Positions 25,901 through 36,122 are shown, counted from the stretch's first letter. The stretch: 64,000 bases of DNA from Phycisphaerales bacterium (GCA_030149165.1 JASBRY010000002.1:46222-110221), one strand, 5' to 3'. Numbers and translations are program-made. The notes: generated from the sequence alone by a model not told the origin.

Positions 25901-27922
25901 ATGACCCTGCTTGAATCCATCAAATCGCCAAAGCAGCTCCGTGAGCTGTCGGTCGCGCAGCTCGAGGATCTCGCTGCTGAGATCCGTCAAGCGATCATCC
26001 AGCAGGTCTCTCGATCCGGCGGACACCTCGCTCCTAATCTCGGCGTGGTCGAACTCACCATCGCGATGCACCGCGTGTTCGATTTCGGACACGATCGCTT
26101 GCTCTTCGATGTTGGACATCAGTGCTACCCCCACAAGCTGCTGACCGGCAGACAGGACATGCTTGCCGACCTTCGCACCCGTAAGGGCATGTCGGGGTTT
26201 CCCGAGCCATCAGAGTCCAGCTATGACCTGTTCCGAGTCGGACACGCCGGGACAGGGATCTCTACCGCTGTTGGCATGGCTCGCGGCGACCAGATCAACA
26301 AAGAGTCCTATCACCCAGAAACCAATCCTGAAGGCCGCCGCGTAGTCTCACTCATCGGAGACGCATCCATCGTCAACGGCGTTGCGATGGAGGGTCTCAA
26401 CAACGCGGGAATGCTCAAGCGCCAAATGCTCATTGTTTTGAATGACAATGGCATGAGTATCTCCAAGCCCCAAGGCGCGATGGCGCAGTATTTTGACCGT
26501 GTGCGCGTCTCTCATACCTATACAGATTTCAAGAAGGGCGCCAAGGTGCTCCTCGATTCCATGCCAGGCGGATCGCTAATCCGCGAAGCGTACCACCGCA
26601 TGGGAGAAATGACCAAAGCCGCGATCACTGAGGACTCTTGGTTCGAGAAGTTTGGACTACTTACCGTCGGCCCTATCGATGGTCACGATCTCCCCACCTT
26701 GATTGAGTTCCTCGCCGAAGCTCGCGACATGGATCGTCCGATGATCCTCCATGTCAAGACCACCAAAGGCAAAGGTCTCGACATCGCTGAGCAAGACGCG
26801 ACCAAGTTCCACTCTCCCAAGGCATTCACTGTCGAACGCGACGAAACACTCGGCTGCAAAGTCCGTATGCCCTCATCAGGTCGATCGTTCACCAGCGCCT
26901 TCTCTGATGCGATCACTGGTGTGATGGATCGTGACGAGAGAGTCGTCGCCGCGACTGCTGCGATGCCAGACGGGACAGGGATCACTCAACCACTCGAGAA
27001 ATACCCCGAGAGGACATTCGATACTGGGATCTGCGAATCCCACGCGCTCGATATGCTTGCAGGCATGTCCAAGACAGGACTCCGTCCGTTCTTCGCTGTG
27101 TACTCCACATTCCTCCAGAGAGCGTTTGACCAAGCATTCCAGGAGGTCGCACTCCAAGGACTCGCGGTCAGACTCTGCCTCGACCGCGCCGGACTTGTTG
27201 GAGGCGACGGAGCCGTCCACCACGGCTTCTGCGATGTCTCCATCCTCCGCACACTCCCCGATGCTGTGCTGATGGCCGCGATTGACGAATCCAGTTTGAA
27301 GGCGTGTTTGGAGTTCATGCGCAACTGGGACTCGTCACTCTCGAGTGTCCGCTATCCTCGCGATTCGGTCTCAGAGATTTTCGCTGATGCTCCCGCATTC
27401 GAACTCGGGAAAGCCCGATTGCTGACCCCTCAGTACACTGACCTCGATGCGAATCGTCCAGATGTTGCCGTGCTCAGTTTCGGTACTCCGGCAATCAACG
27501 CGCATCACGCGATCGAATCGCTCGGAACTGAGTACAATATCGCACACTACGATGCTCGCTTTGCCAAACCGGTTGATGCGCAGCTCATCCGCGATCTCCT
27601 CTCAAGGTCGATCCCGATCCTCACGCTCGAAGATCACTCCATCATCGGCGGCTTCGGAACCAGCGTGATCGAGTGCGCCCAAGAGTTCCGTCTCGATGCA
27701 TCCAAGGTTGTCCGTCACGGCATACCGGATCACTGGATCCACCAAGACTCCCGCGCGGACCAACTCGCCGAAGTCGGTCTCGACCCTCAGGGTATCGCAC
27801 GCATGATCCGTCACGCCGCAGATCCGCTCAGCAACGATCCCTTCACACCTCGCAAACAGCACAACCAGGAACAGACCAGCGCTGAAATCAAAGCATCCAA
27901 GACCACCGAGCCGACCGCGTAA
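25901..27922 (+). CDS. dxs: 1-deoxy-D-xylulose-5-phosphate synthase
   Basis: 673 residues. A thiamine-diphosphate enzyme that condenses pyruvate and glyceraldehyde 3-phosphate in the first step of the MEP isoprenoid pathway. Motifs: SGGHLAPNLG, DVGHQCYPHKLLTGR, the ThDP/Mg region GDASIVNGVAMEGLNNAG, and the transketolase central domain (GICESHALDMLAGMSKTGLRPFFAVYSTFLQRAFDQ). The tail after about residue 640 is a charged extension. nadK follows 2 nt later, so the two are surely cotranscribed. Confidence 0.95.
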   Translation: MTLLESIKSPKQLRELSVAQLEDLAAEIRQAIIQQVSRSGGHLAPNLGVVELTIAMHRVFDFGHDRLLFDVGHQCYPHKLLTGRQDMLADLRTRKGMSGFPEPSESSYDLFRVGHAGTGISTAVGMARGDQINKESYHPETNPEGRRVVSLIGDASIVNGVAMEGLNNAGMLKRQMLIVLNDNGMSISKPQGAMAQYFDRVRVSHTYTDFKKGAKVLLDSMPGGSLIREAYHRMGEMTKAAITEDSWFEKFGLLTVGPIDGHDLPTLIEFLAEARDMDRPMILHVKTTKGKGLDIAEQDATKFHSPKAFTVERDETLGCKVRMPSSGRSFTSAFSDAITGVMDRDERVVAATAAMPDGTGITQPLEKYPERTFDTGICESHALDMLAGMSKTGLRPFFAVYSTFLQRAFDQAFQEVALQGLAVRLCLDRAGLVGGDGAVHHGFCDVSILRTLPDAVLMAAIDESSLKACLEFMRNWDSSLSSVRYPRDSVSEIFADAPAFELGKARLLTPQYTDLDANRPDVAVLSFGTPAINAHHAIESLGTEYNIAHYDARFAKPVDAQLIRDLLSRSIPILTLEDHSIIGGFGTSVIECAQEFRLDASKVVRHGIPDHWIHQDSRADQLAEVGLDPQGIARMIRHAADPLSNDPFTPRKQHNQEQTSAEIKASKTTEPTA

Positions 27923-27924
27923 CC

Positions 27925-28791
27925 ATGCCACGACGCGTACTCATCCTTGTCAACCAATACAAAGAAGACGCCGTCGCGGCTCTTGAGGTGGTTCGTGACG
28001 CCGTCAAGTCTCACTCGACTCTGGTCGACACCCTCGACGCAATCAATCCAGAGCATCTCCCTGAACCTGGTCAAGTGGACCTCGTGATCGCCCTCGGAGG
28101 TGACGGCACGATACTCCGTGCAGCGCACCACTGTCTCAAACTCGACTGCCCCCTACTCGGAGTCAACACCGGCAAAGTCGGATTCATGGCGGGCTACGAG
28201 ATCGAGTCATTCAAGAAGAACGCCTCATCTATTCTTGATGAAAGCACCCCACTGTCGACTCGCTTGGTTCATCCGATCAGCGCCGATGTGATGAGGAACG
28301 ACGAGAGCATCGCATCTTTCGTTGCGCTCAACGAGTTTGTCATCACCGCGGGACCTCCTTACAAAATCATCAAGATTGATATCTGCATTGACGATAATCC
28401 CGGCCCATCCATTGCCGGCGATGGGATCATTGTCTCCACACCACTCGGCTCAACAGCATACAACGTATCCTCGGGAGGCCCCATCGTTGCTCCGGGAGTC
28501 AATGCAACGATCATCACACCCAATGCCGCGCATTCATTGAGCTTCCGACCGATTGTACTCCCAAGTGATACGCAAATACGCCTTGTCGCTCGTCAAACCA
28601 ACGACGAGAATGGCGATGGATCGCGTCTGCTCATCGATGGTCAGCCCGGTCCTCGGATATCGACTGATGACCATGTCGTCATCAACAAGCACGAAACGCC
28701 GATCACTTTTGTTGTGGACCCAAGCGTGAGCTACTGGAATACACTGGTCCGGAAGATGCACTGGGCAAAGCCTCCCACCTCAATGGAATAA
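27925..28791 (+). CDS. nadK: NAD kinase
   Basis: 288 residues. Phosphorylates NAD to NADP with ATP or polyphosphate. The GGDGT nucleotide-binding motif is at 58-62, followed by LLGVNTGKVGFMAGY and the second motif DGIIVSTPLGSTAYN. The 2-nt gap to dxs links NADP supply, which later MEP-pathway enzymes consume, to isoprenoid synthesis; that coupling is an inference. Confidence 0.93.
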   Translation: MPRRVLILVNQYKEDAVAALEVVRDAVKSHSTLVDTLDAINPEHLPEPGQVDLVIALGGDGTILRAAHHCLKLDCPLLGVNTGKVGFMAGYEIESFKKNASSILDESTPLSTRLVHPISADVMRNDESIASFVALNEFVITAGPPYKIIKIDICIDDNPGPSIAGDGIIVSTPLGSTAYNVSSGGPIVAPGVNATIITPNAAHSLSFRPIVLPSDTQIRLVARQTNDENGDGSRLLIDGQPGPRISTDDHVVINKHETPITFVVDPSVSYWNTLVRKMHWAKPPTSME

Positions 28792-28818
28792 AGAGGGCGC
28801 GTTCAGCGATCATACTGC

Positions 28819-29718
28819 ATGCAACCCAAGCCTCAGCAAATCGATCCCGACCCATATCAACTCAAATGCCTTGAAGTCTGGGGTGGGTCGAGCAGCGCTG
28901 ACCACAATGCCTCAGTCCCAGGACTCGATATCAGTGTGAGCTCCCGACCGATCGAAGGTTCCGAATCTGGAGGAGATATCTATCTGATCTCATCCTGCTC
29001 TTCAGGATGGATCTCACGCATTCTTCTCGCCGATGTCTCAGGTCACGGCAGCGCCGTCAGCGACCTTTCATCGCAACTCCGCAATGCGATGCACAAATCG
29101 ATCAACACCGTTGACCAGTCCAAACTCGCGCGATCACTGAACAAGTCATTCGATCAGATTTCATCAGGCTCTAAGTTCGCAACCGCGCTGCTTATGACCT
29201 ACTACGCTCCGTCAGGTCATCTGATCTTGGTCAACGCCGGACATCCACCTCCGCTGATTTGTCGAGCGCAAACGAATCAGTGGATCCCCCTGAATAAACA
29301 AACCCCAGGTGTGTTACGGGAAACAACGAGCGAAGTGAGGATCGGGATCAAGAATCTACCTCTAGGAGTCATCGGTTCAACTCAATACGAGCAGATTGCA
29401 ATCAAAATCAATGAGGGCGATCGGATTTGCGCTTACACCGATGCGTTTTCAGAAGCTCAGCACGACAATGGCTCGCTTCTCGGATCAACGGGATTGGCTG
29501 AAACACTGAACAATACTGAGTTTGGCAATGCTTCAGAAAACGCATCTTCTGTGCTCACTGAGATTCGATCACGCGGATACAAGCCCGCGGACGATGACCA
29601 CACGATGCTGATGCTACATCACAACGGTCAATCGAGCCCCAATATCAAAATCGAAACCGTGTCTAACTTCATCAAGAACTCATTCGGACTTGGTCATCGC
29701 GACACTGTGCTCAGCTGA
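28819..29718 (+). CDS. PP2C/SpoIIE-type protein phosphatase
   Basis: 299 residues, a single SpoIIE/PP2C-like Ser/Thr phosphatase domain without a REC, GAF or membrane part. Metal-binding motifs: SESGGDIY, LADVSGHGSAVS and, near the end, PADDDHTMLML. An additional family stretch is LILVNAGHPPPLI. Such proteins usually act in partner-switching with anti-sigma factor antagonists; none is adjacent. It follows nadK by 27 nt. Confidence 0.88.
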   Translation: MQPKPQQIDPDPYQLKCLEVWGGSSSADHNASVPGLDISVSSRPIEGSESGGDIYLISSCSSGWISRILLADVSGHGSAVSDLSSQLRNAMHKSINTVDQSKLARSLNKSFDQISSGSKFATALLMTYYAPSGHLILVNAGHPPPLICRAQTNQWIPLNKQTPGVLRETTSEVRIGIKNLPLGVIGSTQYEQIAIKINEGDRICAYTDAFSEAQHDNGSLLGSTGLAETLNNTEFGNASENASSVLTEIRSRGYKPADDDHTMLMLHHNGQSSPNIKIETVSNFIKNSFGLGHRDTVLS

Positions 29719-29729
29719 GCCGGGCGCTC

Positions 29730-31625
29730 TCAAAGCCCCTCGTTCATCGCTCGAAGCATAAACAACTCATCTGGATTCACAAGGGAGATGATCGTGTCAC
29801 CTGCGATAGGTGATGCCGGAGCATCGACTGTGCTCACACTCATCACGCCATCACGCAATGTACACAGTGCCACGGCTGATGACCCGTAAAGAGTCTGATA
29901 ATCCTCAAAGGTAAACTCGTTGGAGATATTGGTCGCCTTAATGACCCATCCATCTTCCAGATGATCTTCCAGTTCCGAGTACCCCAGATCTTCACCAAAG
30001 AGGACTCGCCCTGCACTATCTGAGTGGCCCGAGTCAGGAGCTTTGGTCACCTTGGAAGTCACTCTTGAGAGTCGGTACATCTTCGATGTATCGAAGTATC
30101 CCTTGAAGGCTTGGAGCACGAGTGTGTTGACCTCATCGTTGGGAGTCGCCGCAAACACGCGACCGATTCCACGGAGATCAAGATCTGTGATGTCATTCAT
30201 AGACAGAATATTGGAATGGGTTGCAGGCAGCCCACTCATCACAGCCCGTCGGATGTTTGCACGATTGGTATCAACCAGATACACACGGATACCGTGTTTC
30301 GTGAGCACTCCAGCAAGTGCTCGAACCCAACTGCTCGCACCTACAAAGACAATACCCTGAGGATTCGGATCAGACACCCCAAGCGCCCGAGCCGCCCAAG
30401 GTGCCGTGATCCCATAGAACGCGACTGTGCCAATGATGACAGTGAATGTCAGCGGCACAATGGTCTCGTATCCCTCGACTCCCGCTTTCTCCAGTCCAAG
30501 CGCGAAGATCGAAGCACCCGCCGCCGCGACAATCCCTCGTGGTGCCATCAAGCACAGGAAGACACGCTCTTGCCAAGTCAGCCCGGCCCCCAGAGTGGAC
30601 AGGAACACACCAAGCGGACGAGCGACCACGATGAGCACGAATAGGAATCCAAAGACCTCAAACCAATTGAGCTGCTGCAGATCCTCAATCCGCAATCTTG
30701 CCGCGAGCACAATAAACAGCACGGAGATCAGCAGCACTCGGAGGTTCTCTTTGAACTCCAGGATGTGGTGAACATCGACCTTGCGTTGATTGACCAGCAC
30801 GATCCCCATGACTGTGGTCGCGAGCAGACCCGACTCGGTCATGATCATGTTGGAAGCCGTAAAGGTCGCGACAACAAGCATCAATGAAACTGGATTCTGC
30901 AAGAAATCTGGGATCAGGAATCGATTGAGAAGTTCCTTGAGTAGCAGAGCCGCTGCAGTACCCAAGAAAATACCCGCGACGAGCGTACGAGCGATCGCTT
31001 CAGCTGTCACTTCAAAGCTGTAAGTTCCCTCTTGTGCAACCAACGCTTCAAAGACCAACACTGCAACACCCACCCCGATCGGGTCGATGACGATTCCTTC
31101 CCACTTGAGAATCAGTCCACTCGCTCCAGATGGCCTGATATGAGATAGCAAAGGACCAATCACCGTTGGTCCGGTCACAATCAACACCGCTCCCAGAAGC
31201 GTCGCGATCGGAGTACTCAGTCCAAGTATGAACTTGGCGCTCAACAAAGCGACCATCCAAGTCACAAAGGATCCAACAGTGACCAACATCGCAACGCTGC
31301 GCCAAGAGGAGCGGATCTCCCTGAGTTTGAGTGTCAAGCCACCCTCATACAGGATCATCCCCACAGAGATCCCGACAAGCGCGAAGAGCAGATCGGCACC
31401 AAAGATTTCGTCAGGATTGATTGAGTACGATGACATCGATCCCATCTGACGCATCACAGGGCCGGCGATGAGTCCAAAGATCAGAAGTAGCAGGATCGAC
31501 GGGATCTTGAGCCGCCATGCGGTCCATTGAGCACCAATCCCGAGCAGCAGCACCGCTGTAATCGCAATAGCAACTGACGAACCACCACCAGCGGCAAGTG
31601 TTAAGTTCAAGGAAGCAGATTCCAT
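29730..31625 (-). CDS. NhaP-type cation:proton antiporter with RCK domain
   Basis: 631 residues from ATG 31625. About 12-13 membrane segments of the CPA type, with FALVGISVGMILYEGGLTL, GAVLIVTGPTVIGPLL and a short acidic loop (EGIVIDPIGVGVAVL). After about residue 405 there is a cytoplasmic TrkA-N-like nucleotide-binding domain (GIVFVGASSWVRALAGVL, YLVDTNRANIRRA), then a C-terminal region likely of the TrkA-C kind. Exchanges Na+ or K+ for H+, probably gated by a nucleotide. Confidence 0.88.
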   Translation of the reverse strand: MESASLNLTLAAGGGSSVAIAITAVLLLGIGAQWTAWRLKIPSILLLLIFGLIAGPVMRQMGSMSSYSINPDEIFGADLLFALVGISVGMILYEGGLTLKLREIRSSWRSVAMLVTVGSFVTWMVALLSAKFILGLSTPIATLLGAVLIVTGPTVIGPLLSHIRPSGASGLILKWEGIVIDPIGVGVAVLVFEALVAQEGTYSFEVTAEAIARTLVAGIFLGTAAALLLKELLNRFLIPDFLQNPVSLMLVVATFTASNMIMTESGLLATTVMGIVLVNQRKVDVHHILEFKENLRVLLISVLFIVLAARLRIEDLQQLNWFEVFGFLFVLIVVARPLGVFLSTLGAGLTWQERVFLCLMAPRGIVAAAGASIFALGLEKAGVEGYETIVPLTFTVIIGTVAFYGITAPWAARALGVSDPNPQGIVFVGASSWVRALAGVLTKHGIRVYLVDTNRANIRRAVMSGLPATHSNILSMNDITDLDLRGIGRVFAATPNDEVNTLVLQAFKGYFDTSKMYRLSRVTSKVTKAPDSGHSDSAGRVLFGEDLGYSELEDHLEDGWVIKATNISNEFTFEDYQTLYGSSAVALCTLRDGVMSVSTVDAPASPIAGDTIISLVNPDELFMLRAMNEGL

Positions 31626-31719
31626 CCGCACATGGTATCAAAGTGCGAACATTGCGTCGCCCCTGAATCACAGTTTCCGAACCATTAACGCACATTCCGT
31701 CAATCCTCCCTACCTCCTC

Positions 31720-31728
31720 TGCTAGAAT
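31720..31728 (+). promoter_or_regulatory. Extended -10 promoter element before ppk
   Basis: TGCTAGAAT: an extended -10 (TG, then TAGAAT at 31723-31728) about 63 nt before the ppk ATG. No clear -35. The same TAGAAT hexamer occurs before the RNase P RNA gene and the EIIA gene. Confidence 0.4.
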
Positions 31729-31790
31729 TCGACGATTGTGGATAGGCCCATCCACATCCACGCGAAAGCAAGGCAAGGGCGAGGATCAGT

Positions 31791-33947
31791 ATGCCCAAAA
31801 ACAAACCTCAAAATATCGATCTCGATGATCCCGCCCTGTACATCGGACGCGATATTTCTTGGCTCGCCTTCAATCGACGCGTGCTCGGAGAAGCAACCAG
31901 CGAGAGTAATCCGCTCCTGGAGCGTGTCAAGTTCCTGGCGATCGGAGCATCAAATCTCGACGAGTTCTTCATGAAACGCATCGGATTGCTCAAACGCCTC
32001 AAGGAAACAGGAATTGACGCCCCATCCCACGACGGCATGTCGGTGCGTCAGCAACTTAATGCCGCGCGCGCCACGATCGCTGAAATCCAAGACATCCAGG
32101 TCAACGCGTGGGAAACCTCGATTAGGCCCGCACTCGCCGCCGAGGACATCAATATCCTCGACTACACAGATCTGAAGAAGAAACAGCGTGCAAAGATCGA
32201 CGAGTGGTTCCGGGTCAATGTCTTTCCGATTCTTACACCGCTTGCCGTCGATCCTGGACACCGATTCCCGTTCATCTCGAATCTTTCACTGAATCTTGGT
32301 GTCCTTGTTGCCAAGCCCGGCGAAACCGAGAATCTGTTCGCAAGACTGAAAGTCCCCGATGCGATTCCTCGGCTGATCCCAGTCTCTGACGATGCCCCAG
32401 TCGGATCGTTCCCGGATACTGACTCGCTCAGCTTTGTTCCGCTGTTCCAGATCATCACGAACAACCTCCCCATGATCTTCGCTGGAATGGAGATCGTTGA
32501 TGTCCTGCCGTTCCGTGTAACCCGAAGCCTGGAAGTTCAGCAGGGGAGCGAAGACGCCGAGGATCTCCTCGAGCATGTCGAAACAGCTCTCCGACTCCGG
32601 CGATTCGCCGAACCGATCCGGATTGAGACCATCCCGGATCCTTCACAGCAGATCCTTGATCTCCTGCTGGAGGAACTCGAACTCGAGCCACAAGATGTCT
32701 ACGCGCGTCCAGGCCCGCTCGAATACGAAGACCTGATGGAACTCTATAAACTTGATCGCCCTGTGCTCAAAGACAAGGTTTGGCTCGGCGTGGTCCCACC
32801 AAGACTCGCGGATGACGAACTCGATATCTTTGCCGCGATCCGCGAACGGGATATTCTGCTCCATCACCCCTACGAAGCATTCGACGCTTCTGTCGAACGC
32901 TTCATCGAGACCGCGGCGAACGATCCAAATGTCCTCGCGATCAAGCAGACGCTCTACCGTACCTCACGCGACTCACCGTTCATTGAGAGCTTGATCCATG
33001 CCGCGGAAGAAGGCAAGCAGGTCGCGTGCCTAGTTGAACTCCGCGCACGAATGGACGAAGACAAGAATGTCCGCTTCGCAAGACAGCTCGAAGGACACGG
33101 CGTCCATGTCGCTTACGGCGTTGTCGGGCTCAAAACCCATAGCAAATGCTCGCTTGTTGTCCGGAAGGAACCCGATGGACTACGAAGTTATGCGCACCTA
33201 GGGACAGGGAACTATCACCCCGATACCGCGCAGCTCTACACAGACTTTGGTCTCCTGACATGCAATCCGGAGATTACCGATGATGTGGTCAATGTGTTCA
33301 ACTACCTGACCGGTCGGTCGCTCAATACAGATTACAACAGCCTCCTCGTCGCACCATTCACGATGCGTGACCGTTTCTATGCCCTGATCGACGGGGAAAT
33401 AGAGAACGCCAACGCGGGTAAACCTTCCCGAATCATCGCGAAGATGAACCAGCTCGAAGATATCGGGATCATCAAGAAACTCTACCAAGCTTCACAAGCC
33501 GGCGTAGAAATCGCTTTGATTGTTCGCGGATTCTGCTGCCTCAGACCATCTATTAAAGGGTTGAGTGAGAACATAACAATCCACGCAAACATCGGACGCT
33601 TCCTCGAACACTCCCGATTCTTCCATTTCGCAAACGGACATGAGGACCCAATCGATGGCGATTGGTACATCGGATCAGCGGACTGGATGAGTCGAAACCT
33701 CAACAACCGCGTCGAAGTTGTGACGCCTGTCTATGACGAATATGCTCGCCGTAGATTGCTTGAAGTGATCGAGGTGAATCTCGCGGATCGAAAGAACGCG
33801 TACAAGCTCCGCTCAGATGGCCACTACATCCGCTTGGAGCCGGACCCAAACGACGAACCTGACTCCATCGCACGGATCGGTACATTCGATGCATTATGCC
33901 AGCGAGCTGAACGATCCACCTGGATCAACTCGTTGAGCGATGACTGA
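31791..33947 (+). CDS. ppk: Polyphosphate kinase 1
   Basis: 718 residues. Makes long-chain polyphosphate from ATP, reversibly. The N-terminal domain begins YIGRDISWLAFNRRVL. The auto-phosphorylated histidine is H450 (LKTHSKCSLVV) and the second active-site histidine is H607 (FLEHSRFFHF). Their 157-residue spacing equals that of H435 and H592 in E. coli. The conserved YAHLGTGNYH and CCLRPSIKGLSENI are present. GAGGA precedes the ATG. Convergent with its functional opposite, ppx, only 3 nt away. Confidence 0.95.
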   Translation: MPKNKPQNIDLDDPALYIGRDISWLAFNRRVLGEATSESNPLLERVKFLAIGASNLDEFFMKRIGLLKRLKETGIDAPSHDGMSVRQQLNAARATIAEIQDIQVNAWETSIRPALAAEDINILDYTDLKKKQRAKIDEWFRVNVFPILTPLAVDPGHRFPFISNLSLNLGVLVAKPGETENLFARLKVPDAIPRLIPVSDDAPVGSFPDTDSLSFVPLFQIITNNLPMIFAGMEIVDVLPFRVTRSLEVQQGSEDAEDLLEHVETALRLRRFAEPIRIETIPDPSQQILDLLLEELELEPQDVYARPGPLEYEDLMELYKLDRPVLKDKVWLGVVPPRLADDELDIFAAIRERDILLHHPYEAFDASVERFIETAANDPNVLAIKQTLYRTSRDSPFIESLIHAAEEGKQVACLVELRARMDEDKNVRFARQLEGHGVHVAYGVVGLKTHSKCSLVVRKEPDGLRSYAHLGTGNYHPDTAQLYTDFGLLTCNPEITDDVVNVFNYLTGRSLNTDYNSLLVAPFTMRDRFYALIDGEIENANAGKPSRIIAKMNQLEDIGIIKKLYQASQAGVEIALIVRGFCCLRPSIKGLSENITIHANIGRFLEHSRFFHFANGHEDPIDGDWYIGSADWMSRNLNNRVEVVTPVYDEYARRRLLEVIEVNLADRKNAYKLRSDGHYIRLEPDPNDEPDSIARIGTFDALCQRAERSTWINSLSDD

Positions 33948-33950
33948 GAT

Positions 33951-35564
33951 TCATGACTCTACCCAGCGGAAATCGCACTCATATCCAAACTCTCTTTCAA
34001 ACAGCCCTGAATGCCGTGCCGCTCCCCAAATCTCAGCAACCGGCTCTTTCCCGGCATACACCGAGAACACTGATCGTGACTCTACTTTGTGCTCCTTGAG
34101 CTCAAGCTCGACGCGATCCACCGCTTGAGTGTGTGTGCGATCGAGTTTGTCTGCGATACGAAGAATACCAGAAAGCCTGCGAACGATCGTCCGATCCTCT
34201 TCCGAGAGCTTCATGTAGTTGGGATGCTTGGATTTGGGTGTTGCTCGGCGATGATAACGCGCCACATTGGCAACGATCTCTCGCTCACGAGTCGTCAGTC
34301 CAGGCATATCGCTGTGCGCGATCAAGTGATAACTGTGCTTGTGGTGCTTGGAGTAGTTGATGAGGTATCCAACATCATGCAGCAGCGCCGCCGCGTAGAG
34401 CAGCTCCCGATGAACACTTGACCAATCCTCATGATTCGGACCATGGTGCTTCGCCATGTCATCGAAGATCGACATCGCCATCTTCGCAACATGCCGGCAG
34501 TGAGGTTCCTCGAATCGACACTGTTTCGCGAATCGCTCAGCGAATCCAACCCGATCGATCCGTCCCCCACCATCTCCGTCTGCAGACAAACCGAGTTCAT
34601 CGATCATTGTCAGCAGCACGCCGTCTCGGATACCCCGATCATGAACCCGCAATCGATTCATCTTGAGTCGGCGCATGATCTCATCGATGATGACCAACCC
34701 CGCAACGATAATGTCCGAGCGATCGGGATTCAATCCAGGCACACTGGATCGAAGCTTTGGAGAGAGCTTGCGTAACCAGTGGAGCAGATGCTTTACCTCA
34801 TCGCGTTGGACATCATGGCCACGCACCGTGAATGGGAGCAAATCGTTCGCTGCTTGAGGGGTCGTCCGATGCATCGCCATCGTTGCGAGATTCGTAAAGG
34901 TCCCACCGCATCCATACATGACTGATGGGACAAAGTCGGACTTCCCAAGCTTTGACTTGATCATGTCCCGGACGATGTTTCGCATCGCGTCGTACTGCGC
35001 GTCTGGATCGTTCTCATACTTCCGTGTCAGTTCTGTGAGACGGACCGCTCCGATTCTCAGTAAACACAGCTGGTCTACCACTCCGTTCACGCTGAGCACA
35101 ATTTCAGTGCTCCCGCCACCGATGTCCACCGTCACGGCTTGCTGTGACTCGAGACTGAACGCATGGCAGACACTCTTATGCGCGAGTCGAGCTTCTTCTT
35201 CCGCTTGGATGATCTGGAGATCGAGCCCCGCGTGCTCCTTGACCAAATCCACCAAGACCTGCCCGTTTTTCGCTTCTCGAGCGGCACTGGTCGCGATCGC
35301 TCGCACCGAATGCACGCCATACCCCTTCGCGATCGAGTGCATCCGCTCAACCGCTTTCGCAGAGGATTCGAGCGCCTCATCAGTGATTATCCCGTCCGAG
35401 CTCATTCCGGCGCCAAGCCGCGTCCGATCCTTCTCGTCGTCGATGATCCGATACCCACCGTCAGGCTTGAGCTCCGCGACGATCAAGCGGATGCTATTGG
35501 TCCCGACATCGATCGCTGCTAGCCTTCGGTGTTCTCTGATATCGCTTTGCACTTGGTTCGCCAA
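33951..35564 (-). CDS. ppx: Exopolyphosphatase / pppGpp phosphohydrolase with HD domain
   Basis: 537 residues. The N-terminal actin-like phosphatase core has AAIDVGTNSIRLIVAEL, RAIATSAAREAKN, EEARLA and the phosphate-binding VTVDIGGGSTEIVLS. The C-terminal part is HD-like (RHVAKMAMSIF..., ELLYAAALLHDVGYLI..., HHKHSYHLI), as in Ppx/GppA two-part enzymes. It removes phosphate from polyphosphate ends or from pppGpp. Start is TTG 35564 (AGGA upstream) with GTG 35552 as an option. Lies tail to tail with ppk. Confidence 0.9.
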   Translation of the reverse strand: MANQVQSDIREHRRLAAIDVGTNSIRLIVAELKPDGGYRIIDDEKDRTRLGAGMSSDGIITDEALESSAKAVERMHSIAKGYGVHSVRAIATSAAREAKNGQVLVDLVKEHAGLDLQIIQAEEEARLAHKSVCHAFSLESQQAVTVDIGGGSTEIVLSVNGVVDQLCLLRIGAVRLTELTRKYENDPDAQYDAMRNIVRDMIKSKLGKSDFVPSVMYGCGGTFTNLATMAMHRTTPQAANDLLPFTVRGHDVQRDEVKHLLHWLRKLSPKLRSSVPGLNPDRSDIIVAGLVIIDEIMRRLKMNRLRVHDRGIRDGVLLTMIDELGLSADGDGGGRIDRVGFAERFAKQCRFEEPHCRHVAKMAMSIFDDMAKHHGPNHEDWSSVHRELLYAAALLHDVGYLINYSKHHKHSYHLIAHSDMPGLTTREREIVANVARYHRRATPKSKHPNYMKLSEEDRTIVRRLSGILRIADKLDRTHTQAVDRVELELKEHKVESRSVFSVYAGKEPVAEIWGAARHSGLFEREFGYECDFRWVES

Positions 35565-35636
35565 ATGAAGTTCGTCCTGATCGCGTCAACTGCTTATGCA
35601 AGCGATCTGATTGTAGAACTGTAGCAACTAGAAACG

Positions 35637-35673
35637 AAAAGAGCCCTTCGCACACGCGAAGGGCTCTTTTTCA
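35637..35673. terminator. Bidirectional-looking terminator next to tRNA-Asp
   Basis: Perfect 11-bp stem GAGCCCTTCGC (35641-35651) / GCGAAGGGCTC (35656-35666), loop ACAC, flanked by AAAA on the left and TTTTT on the right. Read leftward it ends in TTTTC and serves the tRNA gene. Confidence 0.85.
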
Positions 35674-35678
35674 AGAAA

Positions 35679-35752
35679 CGAGGCGGACGGGAATCGAACC
35701 CGCAACCTCCGGATCGACAGTCCGGGGCTCTAACCAATTGAGCTACCGCCCC
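35679..35752 (-). tRNA. tRNA-Asp (GTC)
   Basis: 74 nt cloverleaf. Acceptor arms GGGGCGG / CCGCCTC, D-arm with AGCTCAATTGGTTAGAGC, anticodon stem CCGGA / TCCGG enclosing loop CTGTCGA with anticodon GTC, and T-arm GGTTCGATTCC. Discriminator base G, an identity element of Asp tRNAs. The 3' CCA is not encoded. A terminator follows within a few nt. Confidence 0.95.
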
Positions 35753-35921
35753 AACATTCATCGGCTCCAAACAGCTGCCGTGAGTTGAGTGTCCATCGTA
35801 TTCGACAATCTCCAAGAGTCAAGCAAACATCGATTCCAATGCCGCTCAATATGTCTAAAAAGTTGCATCCTAGACCTGATAACACCGATCGAGCGTGCGA
35901 TTATCGCCCGCTCAATAACGC

Positions 35922-36122
35922 TTACTTCGAGATCTTGATATCGCCCTCGGCCTGAACATTCAAAGGCATTCCATCTGGTGCGAGTTTCGCACCATTGACC
36001 CAGAGCATCCCGATCGCAACACCCATAGCAACCACGCCGACGAACATCAACGCGGTAAACACATCTGGGGTGCTCTTGTTGGACTGCCCGCCGCCGGGCA
36101 TCTGCATACCAAACTGACTCAT
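35922..36122 (-). CDS. Small single-pass membrane protein
   Basis: 66 residues: Met/Gly-rich cytosolic start (MSQFGMQMPGGGQ), one membrane segment (FTALMFVGVVAMGVAIGMLWV), and a short outside tail. A strong AAGGAG precedes the ATG, which argues it is real. Follows the coiled-coil protein gene by 44 nt and is probably cotranscribed with it. Family not recognised. Confidence 0.75.
   Translation of the reverse strand: MSQFGMQMPGGGQSNKSTPDVFTALMFVGVVAMGVAIGMLWVNGAKLAPDGMPLNVQAEGDIKISK

Noticed and set aside
35594..35815. 73-residue leftward open frame over tRNA-Asp
   Set aside because: It translates a tRNA gene and its terminator.
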